NCBI GenBank assembly: GCA_019419865.1 | Contig: JAHZIG010000002.1 | Coordinates: 179,701 to 243,700, forward strand | Direction: 5' to 3' | From: Clostridiales bacterium | GTDB lineage: Bacteria > Bacillota > Clostridia > Monoglobales > Monoglobaceae | DNA length: 64,000 nt | Part shown: positions 47,121-55,026 of the stretch, in pieces | Layout: the number at the start of each line of letters is the position of its first letter | How positions within the stretch are numbered: position 1 is the stretch's first letter | The notes under the pieces: model-generated | Seen by the model: the letters and a program-made list of their open reading frames with translations, nothing else | Database searches by the model: none | Told to the model about the DNA's origin: nothing | Made by a program: the position numbers and the translations under genes

Positions 47121-47918
47121 ATGGATAATTATAAAGGCGCGGTATTTTTCGACTTTGACGGCACTCTGGTGGACGAGAGGATACAGATGTTCTACCCGAG
47201 CGATAAGACTATAGAGGCTTCAAAATTACTCAAACAAAACGGCTACGTCGTGATACTCGCGACCGGCAGGGCTAAGTGCTACATTCCGGAATGCGGGATA
47301 GACTTCAGCGGCTACGTAGCGTCCAACGGCGCTTACGCCGAGCTCGGCGGAGAGGTCGTGCACAACAACACGATCGCCCCCGAGAAGATAACGGACATGC
47401 TTAATTACTGCAAAGAGAACGGACTGGGATTCTTGACCGAGAACCAGGAGCGCTGCTATTGTTTCGGCGAGAACATGGAGTCGTTCGTCAAAATGATAGA
47501 GACGTTCAACCTCGACTCGTCCTGCTTTATGGAAATGAGCGATTCCGCCGCCGCCAAGGACATCAATAAAATAATGGTGACCTACAACAAACCGGAGCAG
47601 TACGATATATTCAAAAAACGCTTCGAAAACGACTTTTTAATAACCCGCCACCGCAATACCTACTCCGCCGACGTGGGCAAACGCGGGATAAATAAAGCCG
47701 AAGGCGTCAAGGCCATAATAGACCGTTTCGGCATACCGATAGAAAACGCCTACGCGTTCGGCGACGGCGAAAACGACGTCGAGATGCTGGGCGCGGTCGG
47801 GACCGGGATCGCTATGGAGGTCCACAGCCCCGCCCTGGACGGAGTCGCTAAATATGTTACGGATTCGGTAAAAAACGAAGGGATATATAACGCGCTCAAA
47901 AAATTTAAACTGATCTAA
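47121..47918 (+). CDS. Cof-type HAD superfamily phosphatase
   Basis: The 265-residue protein has HAD motif I FFDFDGTLVDE, motif II in VILATGRAK, motif III lysine in KRGINKAEGVKAII and motif IV FGDGENDVEMLG. The inserted cap is of the type IIB (Cof) class. Such enzymes dephosphorylate sugar phosphates or flavin-type phosphates; the substrate is unknown. GGAG precedes the ATG, and a terminator follows. Confidence 0.93.
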   Translation: MDNYKGAVFFDFDGTLVDERIQMFYPSDKTIEASKLLKQNGYVVILATGRAKCYIPECGIDFSGYVASNGAYAELGGEVVHNNTIAPEKITDMLNYCKENGLGFLTENQERCYCFGENMESFVKMIETFNLDSSCFMEMSDSAAAKDINKIMVTYNKPEQYDIFKKRFENDFLITRHRNTYSADVGKRGINKAEGVKAIIDRFGIPIENAYAFGDGENDVEMLGAVGTGIAMEVHSPALDGVAKYVTDSVKNEGIYNALKKFKLI

Positions 47919-47933
47919 ATCTAAATACAAACG

Positions 47934-47974
47934 GACCGCCCCGGCCGAATATTATCTTCGCAGGCGGTCTTTTT
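47934..47974 (+). terminator. Terminator after the HAD phosphatase gene
   Basis: GACCGCC and GGCGGTC form a 7-bp stem over a 22-base loop, followed by six T. It is 15 bases after the stop codon. Confidence 0.8.
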
Positions 47975-47988
47975 CTATCTATTCGTTT

Positions 47989-48744
47989 TCATATCTTGCG
48001 CTTGACCGCCTTTACGATCAAAAAGTTGGGCTTGAGCTTCTCTTTTTTCAGCTCCGGATATATCTCTATCGCCTTCTCGCTCGGCTCTGCCTCGTCCATG
48101 GCCGCGATCTCAAAACCGGTCTCTATCAAGGCGTTGATAATATTCGCCGTCGTCCTGTGATAAGTCTCGACGCCGTCTACAAACCAGAACGAACTACGCT
48201 TGCCGGGCTGATGGTAATTTGAGAACTCGAACGCGATCTTCTCGCCGTTCTCGTCCGCGATCCATTTGGAATTATACCCGAAAGTCGCCGTCGTTACCGG
48301 GTGTTCCTGCGAAAACAGTAATATCCCGCCCGGCTTCAGCAGCGAATATATGTCGCCCGTCAGTTTCTTAAAATCCTCGACATAGTGAAACGCCAAAGAG
48401 CTGTATGCGAAGTCAAATTTTCCGGCCGACTCGCCGCGGAGGGCGTCCAGCTCCTTCATATCGAGGCGGATATATTTGATCCTGCCGTCGCCGTTCTCCC
48501 GTTTCGCAGTCTCGAGCATACGCTCCGACACGTCGATCCCTACGACCGATTCCGCGCCGTTTTGAACGAACTCCATACAATTGGCGCCAAATCCGCAGCC
48601 GAGCTCGAGAATATCCATTCCTTTGACGTCGGGCGTAAGCCGCCTCATAGCCGGTTGCTCGAGCAGTTCGTTGTAGTTGTTTTTATTTTCTCTTATCTTC
48701 ATATACCCTTCAAAAAATTTAGGATCGTCGAACACGTTTTTCAT
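47989..48744 (-). CDS. Class I SAM-dependent methyltransferase
   Basis: The 251-residue protein has a Methyltransf_11/25-type fold with motif I MDILELGCGFGANCMEF, an acidic post-I loop (VVGIDVSERML), and FDFAYSSLAFHYVEDFKKL followed by LLKPGGILLFSQEHPV. The substrate is probably a small molecule but is not identifiable. AAGGAG precedes the ATG. It converges with the HAD gene across a shared terminator region. Confidence 0.88.
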   Translation of the reverse strand: MKNVFDDPKFFEGYMKIRENKNNYNELLEQPAMRRLTPDVKGMDILELGCGFGANCMEFVQNGAESVVGIDVSERMLETAKRENGDGRIKYIRLDMKELDALRGESAGKFDFAYSSLAFHYVEDFKKLTGDIYSLLKPGGILLFSQEHPVTTATFGYNSKWIADENGEKIAFEFSNYHQPGKRSSFWFVDGVETYHRTTANIINALIETGFEIAAMDEAEPSEKAIEIYPELKKEKLKPNFLIVKAVKRKI

Positions 48745-48900
48745 TTTCTTTCTCCTTGGATAGATTTTAATAATTACGGTAATAAAATAACCGGTCCGAC
48801 TGCGATTTTATCACAGAAAGCCCGGCTTGTAAATGGATGAGTTAACATAATGTATATCGATATAGTCGAATTCATATCCCTACTTCACGTATTCAATTTT

Positions 48901-48975
48901 TACATCTAAATAGATGTAACGGGTATAATTATAGCGCTCAGATGGTATAATGTCAATACATTTAAACGAATGTAT
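48901..48975 (+). promoter_or_regulatory. XRE gene promoter with two palindromes
   Basis: TACATCTAAATAGATGTA (48901-48918) is a perfect 8-2-8 palindrome just before a TATAAT box (48924-48929). A second, extended -10 TGGTATAAT ends at 48951, and ATACATT/AATGTAT (48956-48975) follows. The two palindromes flank the -10 boxes as autoregulatory operators would. Confidence 0.6.
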
Positions 48976-48996
48976 CGACGATTAGGAGAATTTAGA

Positions 48997-49218
48997 ATGA
49001 GCTATTATCCACATATAAGAGATATGAGGGAAGATAACGATATGACTCAGTCGGATATCGCCAAGTTGCTGTACATTTCTCAGCAACAGTATTCCTTATA
49101 CGAAAAGGGTTATAGGGATATACCGACCGCCGCGCTTATAAAGCTCGCGGACTTTTACCGTACCTCTACGGATTTTCTGCTTGGCAGGACGAACAATCCG
49201 GCTCCTCCGCAGGAATGA
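48997..49218 (+). CDS. XRE family (Cro/CI-like) regulator
   Basis: The 73-residue protein is almost only a helix-turn-helix domain: IRDMREDNDMTQSDIAKLLYISQQQYSLYEKGYRDIPTAALIKLADFYRTSTDFLLGR. This is the small repressor type seen in phages and in chromosomal self-regulating loci. The ATG at 48997 follows TTAGGAG; an earlier in-frame ATG lacks a site. Palindromes surround its promoter. No partner gene is adjacent on its strand. Confidence 0.92.
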   Translation: MSYYPHIRDMREDNDMTQSDIAKLLYISQQQYSLYEKGYRDIPTAALIKLADFYRTSTDFLLGRTNNPAPPQE

Positions 49219-49263
49219 GCCCGAAAATATCAAAAAAGACTTTGCGCGCTTGATATATAGCGC

Positions 49264-49302
49264 CGCCGGAGACGCGGATCGCGCTGTCTCCGGCGTTTTT
49301 TT
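49264..49302 (+). terminator. Terminator after the XRE gene
   Basis: CGCCGGAGAC and GTCTCCGGCG form a perfect 10-bp stem with a 12-base loop, followed by seven T. Confidence 0.93.
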
Positions 49303-49336
49303 ATATCTTAAATTTTATGGCTTAAATTTTATACGA

Positions 49337-51997
49337 TCAGGCTCTGACTCGAGCGACTATTCTCTTGACGAGCTTGACCAGCTCGGAGAGAACTATAACG
49401 CACAGACCAACGCCTATGATCTTAGCCCACATCGCGAGCGAGAGCGGCACGGTCCCGAAGAACATTCCGCCGAACTGAGTGATAATCACCTGAAGCAGGA
49501 ACGTCAGCGCGAACACGCCGAGCATCAGCTTGTTGTTTAAGAGATACTTAAATATACTCTCGTTTGAGATCTCGCGGCTGTTGAGCGCGTTGAACAGCTG
49601 GAATACCACGAACAGGGTAAAGAGTATGGTCGAACATTCCTCTTCGCTGCTTCCGCCCAGGAAGTTGAACGCGTACTGAAGCATTATAACGATCGCGATG
49701 AACACGCCGTTTATCGCTATCCTCGAAAGCATTCCTTTGTTGACTATGGCCGCGTTTCTCTCGGTAGGCTTCTTCTTCATAAGGTGGTCGCGTATCGGTT
49801 CAAGACCGAGGGTCAGCGCCGGGGGACCGTCCATTATGATATTGACCCATAAGAGCTCGAGCGCGGTAAAGGGCGCCGCGAGACCCGTTAATATAGAGGT
49901 CAGTATTACCAAAACCGAAGATACGTTGACCGTCAGCTGGAACTGGATAAATCTCTGGAAGTTCTCGTAGATACCGCGTCCCCACTGGACCGCTTTTACT
50001 ATCGTCGAGAAACTGTCGTCCAAGAGCACTATGTCGCTGGCCTCCTTGGAGACCTCGGTGCCGGTTATACCCATCGCTATGCCGACGTCCGCGTTCTTGA
50101 TCGCGGGGGCGTCGTTGATACCGTCGCCGGTTACCGCGACGACGTTGCCGTTCGCCTTGAGCGCTCTTACGACGCGCATCTTAACGCTCGGCGTGCTCCT
50201 TGCGATAACTCTGATCTGGGGTATCTTCTCTCTGAGTTCCTCGTCGCTGAGTTCTTCGATCTCGTGCGCTTCCACCGAAATATGATCCGCGTCCAAAATT
50301 CCCAGCTCGTTCGCGATCGCCTCAGCCGTAACGATATTGTCGCCGGTGAGTATCTTAAGGTCTATACCCGCGCTTCTACATTTGTTGACCGCTTCGTATA
50401 CGTCCTGTCTCAGCGGGTCGGTTATGGCTACGAAACCGTCGAATATCAAGCCGCTCTCGAGGTCCTCCCTCGCGGATTCGTAGTCGCTTAAATACTCGGT
50501 CTCCTTATGCGCGAAACCGATCACGCGGCAGGCCTTCGACTGGTAAGCTATGATCCTCTCCTCTACGTCCTTTTGGTTCTGCTCGGAGATGCCGCACATA
50601 GCCAATATCTTCTCGGGGCTTCCCTTGGTGTATACCGTAGCGCCGTGGCCGTTATCGGTGATCGTCGTCATATTCTTGGTCTCGGAGCTGAACGGGAACA
50701 CGTGCAGTATATTCGTCTCGTTTCTGACCTTCTCGTAATCCATGCCCGACTTATAGATCGACGTGAGCAGGGCGCATTCGGTCGGATTGCCTATATACTT
50801 CATCTGATCGCCGTCCATATGAACGTCGGCCGTGCTGTTTACGCAGAAGTTATTCACCAGATACTCGTCCTTAAGCCGATCCGGCGGACAAATAGCCATC
50901 TGCGAATTTATATATACGTCTGTGACCGTCATCCTGTTCTCGGTGAGCGTTCCGGTCTTATCCGAACAGATAACGTTTATACAGCCTATGGTCTCGCACG
51001 CCACCATCTTCTTGACTAAGGCGTTCTGCTTGGACATCTTGATAATATTTATCGCAAGCGAGATCGCGACGATAGTCGGCATACCTTCGGGCACCGCCGC
51101 GACGATCAGGACTATCGAGGTTATAAACGCTTCGGACACCGTCACGAACGATACGTCGCCGGTCGAGATCAGTTGGAACATCTCTACCACGAACACTATA
51201 GCCGCGGCGATAACGCCGAGTATAGCTATCTTCTTACCGAGCGACGCCATCTTCTCCTGCAAGGGCGTGCTCTGTTTCTCGGTAGACGAAAGCTCTCTCG
51301 CTATCTTACCGAACTCGGTGTTGTCGCCTATATCGGTGACGACCGCCTTACCGCTGCCGCCTACGACGAAACAGCCCGAATACAACAGATTGGCGCGCTC
51401 CGCGACCGGAGTCTTTTCGTTATCGAACACCAGCTCCGCGTCCTTCTGCACCGGCATACTCTCTCCGGTCAGCGCCGACTCGTCGGTGAGCAGCGACGTG
51501 CTCTCAATAAGACGGCAGTCCGCCGGGAGCTTGTCTCCGGTCTCGATACAGACGATATCGCCCACTACTATATCCTTTTGCGCGACCATCTCGGCAACGC
51601 CGTTTCTTATTACTCTCGACGGCGTGTCCTCGCCGAACTTTCTGAGCATCTCGAACGCCTTCGCGCTTCTGCCCTCCATCACGACGGTGATCACGACGGA
51701 TAAGAGTATCGCCGCGAAAATACCTACGCACTCGAAGTAATCGGTCTCGCCGCCGGTCAGTCCTCTGGCGATGTTGACGCCGAGAGTTATCACGGCCGCA
51801 AAGAGCAGCATGATGATCATCGGCTCCTTGAACGAATCGATAACCTTCTTGATGAAAGGCTCCGGCTTTTCCTGAGTGAACATGTTCTCGCCGTACTTCC
51901 TCCGGCTCTCCTCCACCTGAGCGTCGCTAAGACCCCGCTCTTTGTCTACGCCTAACTCCTTAAGCGTATCGTCGGCGTTTTTCATAAACGCTTTCAT
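49337..51997 (-). CDS. P-type cation ATPase (Ca2+/Mn2+ transporter type)
   Basis: The 886-residue protein has the type II P-ATPase layout: N-terminal cation ATPase domain, actuator domain with LTGES, phosphorylation motif CSDKTGTLTENRMTV, hinge VTGDGINDAPAIK and ten predicted membrane helices, with AAVPEGMPTIVAISLA in helix 4 and a six-helix C-terminal part. Relatives are annotated as calcium-transporting ATPases. The leader, however, contains a yybP-ykoY type riboswitch, which senses Mn2+ in studied cases, so Mn2+ efflux is a likely role. About 40 bases separate the riboswitch terminator from the ATG. Confidence 0.93.
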   Translation of the reverse strand: MKAFMKNADDTLKELGVDKERGLSDAQVEESRRKYGENMFTQEKPEPFIKKVIDSFKEPMIIMLLFAAVITLGVNIARGLTGGETDYFECVGIFAAILLSVVITVVMEGRSAKAFEMLRKFGEDTPSRVIRNGVAEMVAQKDIVVGDIVCIETGDKLPADCRLIESTSLLTDESALTGESMPVQKDAELVFDNEKTPVAERANLLYSGCFVVGGSGKAVVTDIGDNTEFGKIARELSSTEKQSTPLQEKMASLGKKIAILGVIAAAIVFVVEMFQLISTGDVSFVTVSEAFITSIVLIVAAVPEGMPTIVAISLAINIIKMSKQNALVKKMVACETIGCINVICSDKTGTLTENRMTVTDVYINSQMAICPPDRLKDEYLVNNFCVNSTADVHMDGDQMKYIGNPTECALLTSIYKSGMDYEKVRNETNILHVFPFSSETKNMTTITDNGHGATVYTKGSPEKILAMCGISEQNQKDVEERIIAYQSKACRVIGFAHKETEYLSDYESAREDLESGLIFDGFVAITDPLRQDVYEAVNKCRSAGIDLKILTGDNIVTAEAIANELGILDADHISVEAHEIEELSDEELREKIPQIRVIARSTPSVKMRVVRALKANGNVVAVTGDGINDAPAIKNADVGIAMGITGTEVSKEASDIVLLDDSFSTIVKAVQWGRGIYENFQRFIQFQLTVNVSSVLVILTSILTGLAAPFTALELLWVNIIMDGPPALTLGLEPIRDHLMKKKPTERNAAIVNKGMLSRIAINGVFIAIVIMLQYAFNFLGGSSEEECSTILFTLFVVFQLFNALNSREISNESIFKYLLNNKLMLGVFALTFLLQVIITQFGGMFFGTVPLSLAMWAKIIGVGLCVIVLSELVKLVKRIVARVRA

Positions 51998-52030
51998 TAG
52001 GAAAATTCCCCCTTTTTGATTTTATAAATG

Positions 52031-52070
52031 AAAAAGACCCAGCATAACTCTTTCAAGCTATACTTGGGTC
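52031..52070 (-). terminator. Riboswitch-controlled terminator
   Basis: Minus-strand GACCCA-A-GTATAGC (52070-52057) pairs with GTTATGCTGGGTC (52048-52036), about 13 bp with one bulge, followed by five T. It lies between the aptamer and the ATPase gene. Its 5' arm GTATAGC can alternatively pair with GCTATAC at 52101-52095. Confidence 0.88.
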
Positions 52071-52247
52071 GAAATCTCTCTGTTACCTGCTCATGTATAG
52101 CTTACAACTGTTATACATGAGTCTCGTTAATTAAGACAAGCCAGACCATAAAAGGCCACGATGTTGAACTTGTCACATACTCGTCCGGATCGACCGGATC
52201 CAAAATTTGTATGCAAACTACTCCCTCATGGGTATTTCTCATTATAC
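52071..52247 (-). ncRNA. yybP-ykoY (Mn2+) riboswitch aptamer and switch
   Basis: Reading toward the ATPase gene, the RNA has CATGAGGGAGTAG (the conserved GGGAGUAG loop), a CATAC/GTATG arm, a GACAAG/CTTGTC arm with CAACATCGTGGCC, and the closing AACGAGACTCATG. P1 is CATGAG (52230-52225) with CTCATG (52121-52116). The same CTCATGTATA can instead pair with TATACATGAG (52099-52090), freeing the terminator. When P1 forms, that strand can pair with the terminator arm and permit reading through. This predicts a ligand-ON switch. The family call rests on motif recognition by eye. Confidence 0.82.
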
Positions 52248-52253
52248 AACCAA

Positions 52254-52282
52254 ATTATAGCGCCGCCGCGCCCGCTTGTCAA
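52254..52282 (-). promoter_or_regulatory. Promoter of the riboswitch-ATPase transcript
   Basis: Minus-strand TTGACA (52282-52277), 17 GC-rich bases and TATAAT (52259-52254). Both hexamers are perfect; transcription should start near 52247, just before the aptamer. Confidence 0.88.
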
Positions 52283-52318
52283 GCGTAAAATCAAATATTT
52301 TCCGATTATTTTGTCGGC

Positions 52319-53683
52319 TTAATTCTTCAGGCTGTGTATCGGCGCCGGGATCCTGCCGCCTCTGGCTATAAACTCCGCGCTCGAATATTTATGCACCGGC
52401 ATCACCGGAGCCGCGCCGAGCAGACCGCCGAACTCCACGCTGTCGCCAACTTCCTTGCCCGCCGCGGGTATGATCCTTACCGCGGTCGTCTTTTGATTTA
52501 TAACGCCTATCGCCATCTCGTCGGCGATTATCGCGCTTATCGTGGACGCCGGAGTATCGCCGGGAACGGCTATCATATCGAGTCCGACCGAACATACGCA
52601 GGTCATCGCCTCGAGCTTATCGAGCTGAAGCGCGCCGCACTCGGCCGCGGCTATCATTCCCGCGTCCTCGCTGACCGGTATGAACGCTCCGCTGAGCCCG
52701 CCTACGTATCCCGAAGCCATGACGCCGCCCTTTTTGACCGCGTCGTTAAGCAAGGCGAGCGCCGCCGTCGTTCCGTGAGTTCCGCATTTTTCGAGACCCA
52801 TCTCTTCGAGTATATAAGCTACGCTGTCTCCGACCTCGGGCGTCGGCGCCAAAGACAGATCGACTATGCCGAACGGAACGTTCAGTATTCTCGACGCCTC
52901 CTGCGCCACGAGCTGACCCATTCTCGTTATCTTAAACGCCGTCTTTTTTATCGTCTCGGCGAGCGTTCCGAAGTCGCAGCCCTTTATCTGCTCGAGCGCG
53001 CTCTTTACCACGCCCGGCCCGCTGACTCCGACGTTTATCACGCAGTCGCCCTCGCCGACGCCGTGAAACGCGCCCGCCATAAACGGATTATCCTCTACCG
53101 GATTGGCGAACACCACGAACTTAGCGCAGCCCATAGAATTATTATCCGCAGATCTTTTGCTCATATCCACGATTATCTCGCCCATCTGCTTGACCGCGTC
53201 CATATTGATCCCCGCCTTGGTCGACGCGACTCCGACCGACGAACACACCCTGTCGGTGACGCTGAGCGCCTCCGCTATAGAATCGGTAAGATAGGTATCC
53301 CCCTTGGAATATCCCTTATACACCAATGCCGAATACCCGCCTATAAAATTCACGCCCGTGGTCTTGGCCGCCTCGTCGAGCGTCTTTGCAAACGGTATGT
53401 AGTCCGTCGTATCGCTCGCGCCCGCGACTATCGAGATAGGCGTTACCGATATGCGCTTGTTGATTATGGGTATCCCGTATCTCGCGCTTATATCCTCGCC
53501 CGTTTTAACAAGGTTCTCCGCGTACTTGGTTATCTTATCGTATATCTTGCGGCAGGCCGCCTTCGGATCCGAATCCGCGCAGTCGAGCAGGGATATGCCC
53601 ATGGTTATGGTGCGTATATCCAGATGCTCGTCCCTTATCATTTTTATGGTTTCCATTATCTCATTTGTGTTAATATTGATCAT
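52319..53683 (-). CDS. PFL family protein (DUF711/UPF0210)
   Basis: The 454-residue protein matches the DUF711 family throughout: [14 protein letters not shown] near the start, [44 protein letters not shown], and the glycine-rich [24 protein letters not shown]. The fold is related to pyruvate formate-lyase but without the glycyl radical loop, and its function is unknown. It is nearly always paired with the ACT-domain gene found directly upstream here. GGAGG precedes the ATG. Confidence 0.92.
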   Translation of the reverse strand: MININTNEIMETIKMIRDEHLDIRTITMGISLLDCADSDPKAACRKIYDKITKYAENLVKTGEDISARYGIPIINKRISVTPISIVAGASDTTDYIPFAKTLDEAAKTTGVNFIGGYSALVYKGYSKGDTYLTDSIAEALSVTDRVCSSVGVASTKAGINMDAVKQMGEIIVDMSKRSADNNSMGCAKFVVFANPVEDNPFMAGAFHGVGEGDCVINVGVSGPGVVKSALEQIKGCDFGTLAETIKKTAFKITRMGQLVAQEASRILNVPFGIVDLSLAPTPEVGDSVAYILEEMGLEKCGTHGTTAALALLNDAVKKGGVMASGYVGGLSGAFIPVSEDAGMIAAAECGALQLDKLEAMTCVCSVGLDMIAVPGDTPASTISAIIADEMAIGVINQKTTAVRIIPAAGKEVGDSVEFGGLLGAAPVMPVHKYSSAEFIARGGRIPAPIHSLKN

Positions 53684-53779
53684 CTATTATTCCTCCGTAA
53701 GCCTCCGGTTCGGCCGCCGCCCATAAAACGCCGCGGCGCGCCCCTTAGCTAAAATCCCGCATAAAAACTCCGCGCGTTC

Positions 53780-54049
53780 CTATATCCTGTGCATCGACTT
53801 GAAGATATCCTCGTGCTGCACCCTTATCTCAACGCCGAGCTCCTCGCCGAGTTTATTGAGCTCGTCCGTCAGCTCGCCGAAATCCACGTTCATGTTCTTT
53901 ATATCTATGAGCATGACCATTGTAAAAATATTCTGCATTATCGTCTGGTTGATGTCGAGGATGTTCACGTTCCTCTCGTACAAAAGCCCCGACGTCTTAG
54001 CAATTATCCCCGTCTTGTCTATCCCCATAACCGTTAAAACCGCATTCAT
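53780..54049 (-). CDS. ACT domain protein (UPF0237)
   Basis: The 89-residue protein is a single ACT domain: MNAVLTVMGIDKTGIIAKTSGLLYERNVNILDINQTI and MVMLIDI. ACT domains bind amino acids and regulate partner enzymes, so it may control the PFL-family protein encoded about 100 bases downstream. AGGAGGTAG precedes the ATG. Confidence 0.93.
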   Translation of the reverse strand: MNAVLTVMGIDKTGIIAKTSGLLYERNVNILDINQTIMQNIFTMVMLIDIKNMNVDFGELTDELNKLGEELGVEIRVQHEDIFKSMHRI

Positions 54050-54119
54050 CTTATCTACCTCCTAAAATTGTTTCTCGGCGCCCATAGAGCCGATCTATAT
54101 CATATGACCATATAATTTA

Positions 54120-54300
54120 TTATCCAAACATACTTATCCGCTCGCTGTCCAGTTTATCCTCAAACTCATGTTCCATATTGTAACATTTGCTTCACCAAGC
54201 CGCGGTAGTTACGGCCGCATAAGCAGCCTCGGTACAGGTTCATACCGTTCTTCGGCGACAAAATTCCCTTAGCCTTGACAAAATGCGCAGCTTCCCTCAT
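54120..54300 (-). pseudogene. Decayed SPL-type radical SAM gene fragment
   Basis: Reading from an ATG at 54300, the frame encodes HFVKAKGILSPKNGMNLYRGC, the start of spore-photoproduct-lyase-like radical SAM proteins. The cluster region is damaged (GCLCGRNYRG instead of G-C-x-x-x-C-x-x-C) and the frame stops at 54166. Shifting frame recovers CYNMEHEFED, matching the next conserved stretch (CYQMxHxFED) before another stop at 54120. No further similarity is visible. It is a short, frameshifted remnant between the ACT and TIGR03936 genes. Confidence 0.7.
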
Positions 54301-54321
54301 AAGCGTTCGGCGCCGCGCGGG

Positions 54322-55026
54322 CTAAACGAACTCCGTAAGCGGGCCGTCTTTTTCCGGCATACAGAATATCCTTACCCTCTCTATGTCGTAGTTTATTATG
54401 CGGCCGCCCAAATATTCAGAAAGCGCGCCCACCGCGAGCTCCGGCTTCAGGTTCGCCTCTCCGCCCGCCGCGAGGATCAAGTTCAGCCTTGACTCGCCGT
54501 CCTCAGCCTCGACTATCCCGCAGCGTTTTATGAAATCCATCAGGTTTACCTGCCGAACGCCTTTCTTTTTGGTCTTTTTCTCTATCATGTATTCGGGTAA
54601 TGCGAAGAATTGTTTTATCGCATCCTTATCGTCCGTTCCGTACAGGACTACGTCGTACTCCGCCGAAACTATCGTCGCCGCCTTGTATACAAGATCGCCT
54701 ACGCCGAGTATCCTTATATCGGGCGGCAGGTTAAGGTTCAGCCGCTCCATAAGCTCGTCGTCGTCCATCTCCTCGGACAACTCGATATCCAGACGCTCGC
54801 AGCGGCTTGTGACCCCGATCGAGAGCGGGAGCGAAAAGGTCAGCTTCATATGCGGGTTGAACCCCTGCGAATATCTGACCGGGATCTCCGCCCGCATTAT
54901 CGCCCGAGTAAAGCATCTTAAAAGATCGAGGTGGGATATGTATTTGCTCATCCCCAGCTTTGAGAATTTTATTCTGCGTTTCGCCGCGCATTCAGTTCCG
55001 CGCGGCGGCGATATATCATTTTTCAA
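54322..55026 (-). CDS. TIGR03936 family radical SAM-associated protein (DUF2344)
   Basis: The 234-residue protein has the DUF2344 pattern: RIKFSKLGMSKYISHLDLLRCFTRAIMRAEIPVRYSQGFNPH, then LPLSIGVTSRCERLDIEL. The family always accompanies TIGR03960 radical SAM proteins, sometimes fused to them. The start is probably the TTG at 55026, eight bases after GGAGG, and it overlaps the end of the radical SAM gene by about 11 bases. The role is probably RNA-related but not established. Confidence 0.9.
   Translation of the reverse strand: MKNDISPPRGTECAAKRRIKFSKLGMSKYISHLDLLRCFTRAIMRAEIPVRYSQGFNPHMKLTFSLPLSIGVTSRCERLDIELSEEMDDDELMERLNLNLPPDIRILGVGDLVYKAATIVSAEYDVVLYGTDDKDAIKQFFALPEYMIEKKTKKKGVRQVNLMDFIKRCGIVEAEDGESRLNLILAAGGEANLKPELAVGALSEYLGGRIINYDIERVRIFCMPEKDGPLTEFV

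Noticed and set aside
52071..52247. M-box or T-box identity for the ATPase leader
   Set aside because: Neither the M-box core nor the T-box antiterminator sequence is present; the GGGAGTAG loop and GAGAC closing segment fit yybP-ykoY instead.
52334..53752. A 472-codon plus-strand open frame
   Set aside because: It is antisense to the PFL-family gene, rich in Arg and Tyr as expected from a mirrored frame, and lacks a start signal.
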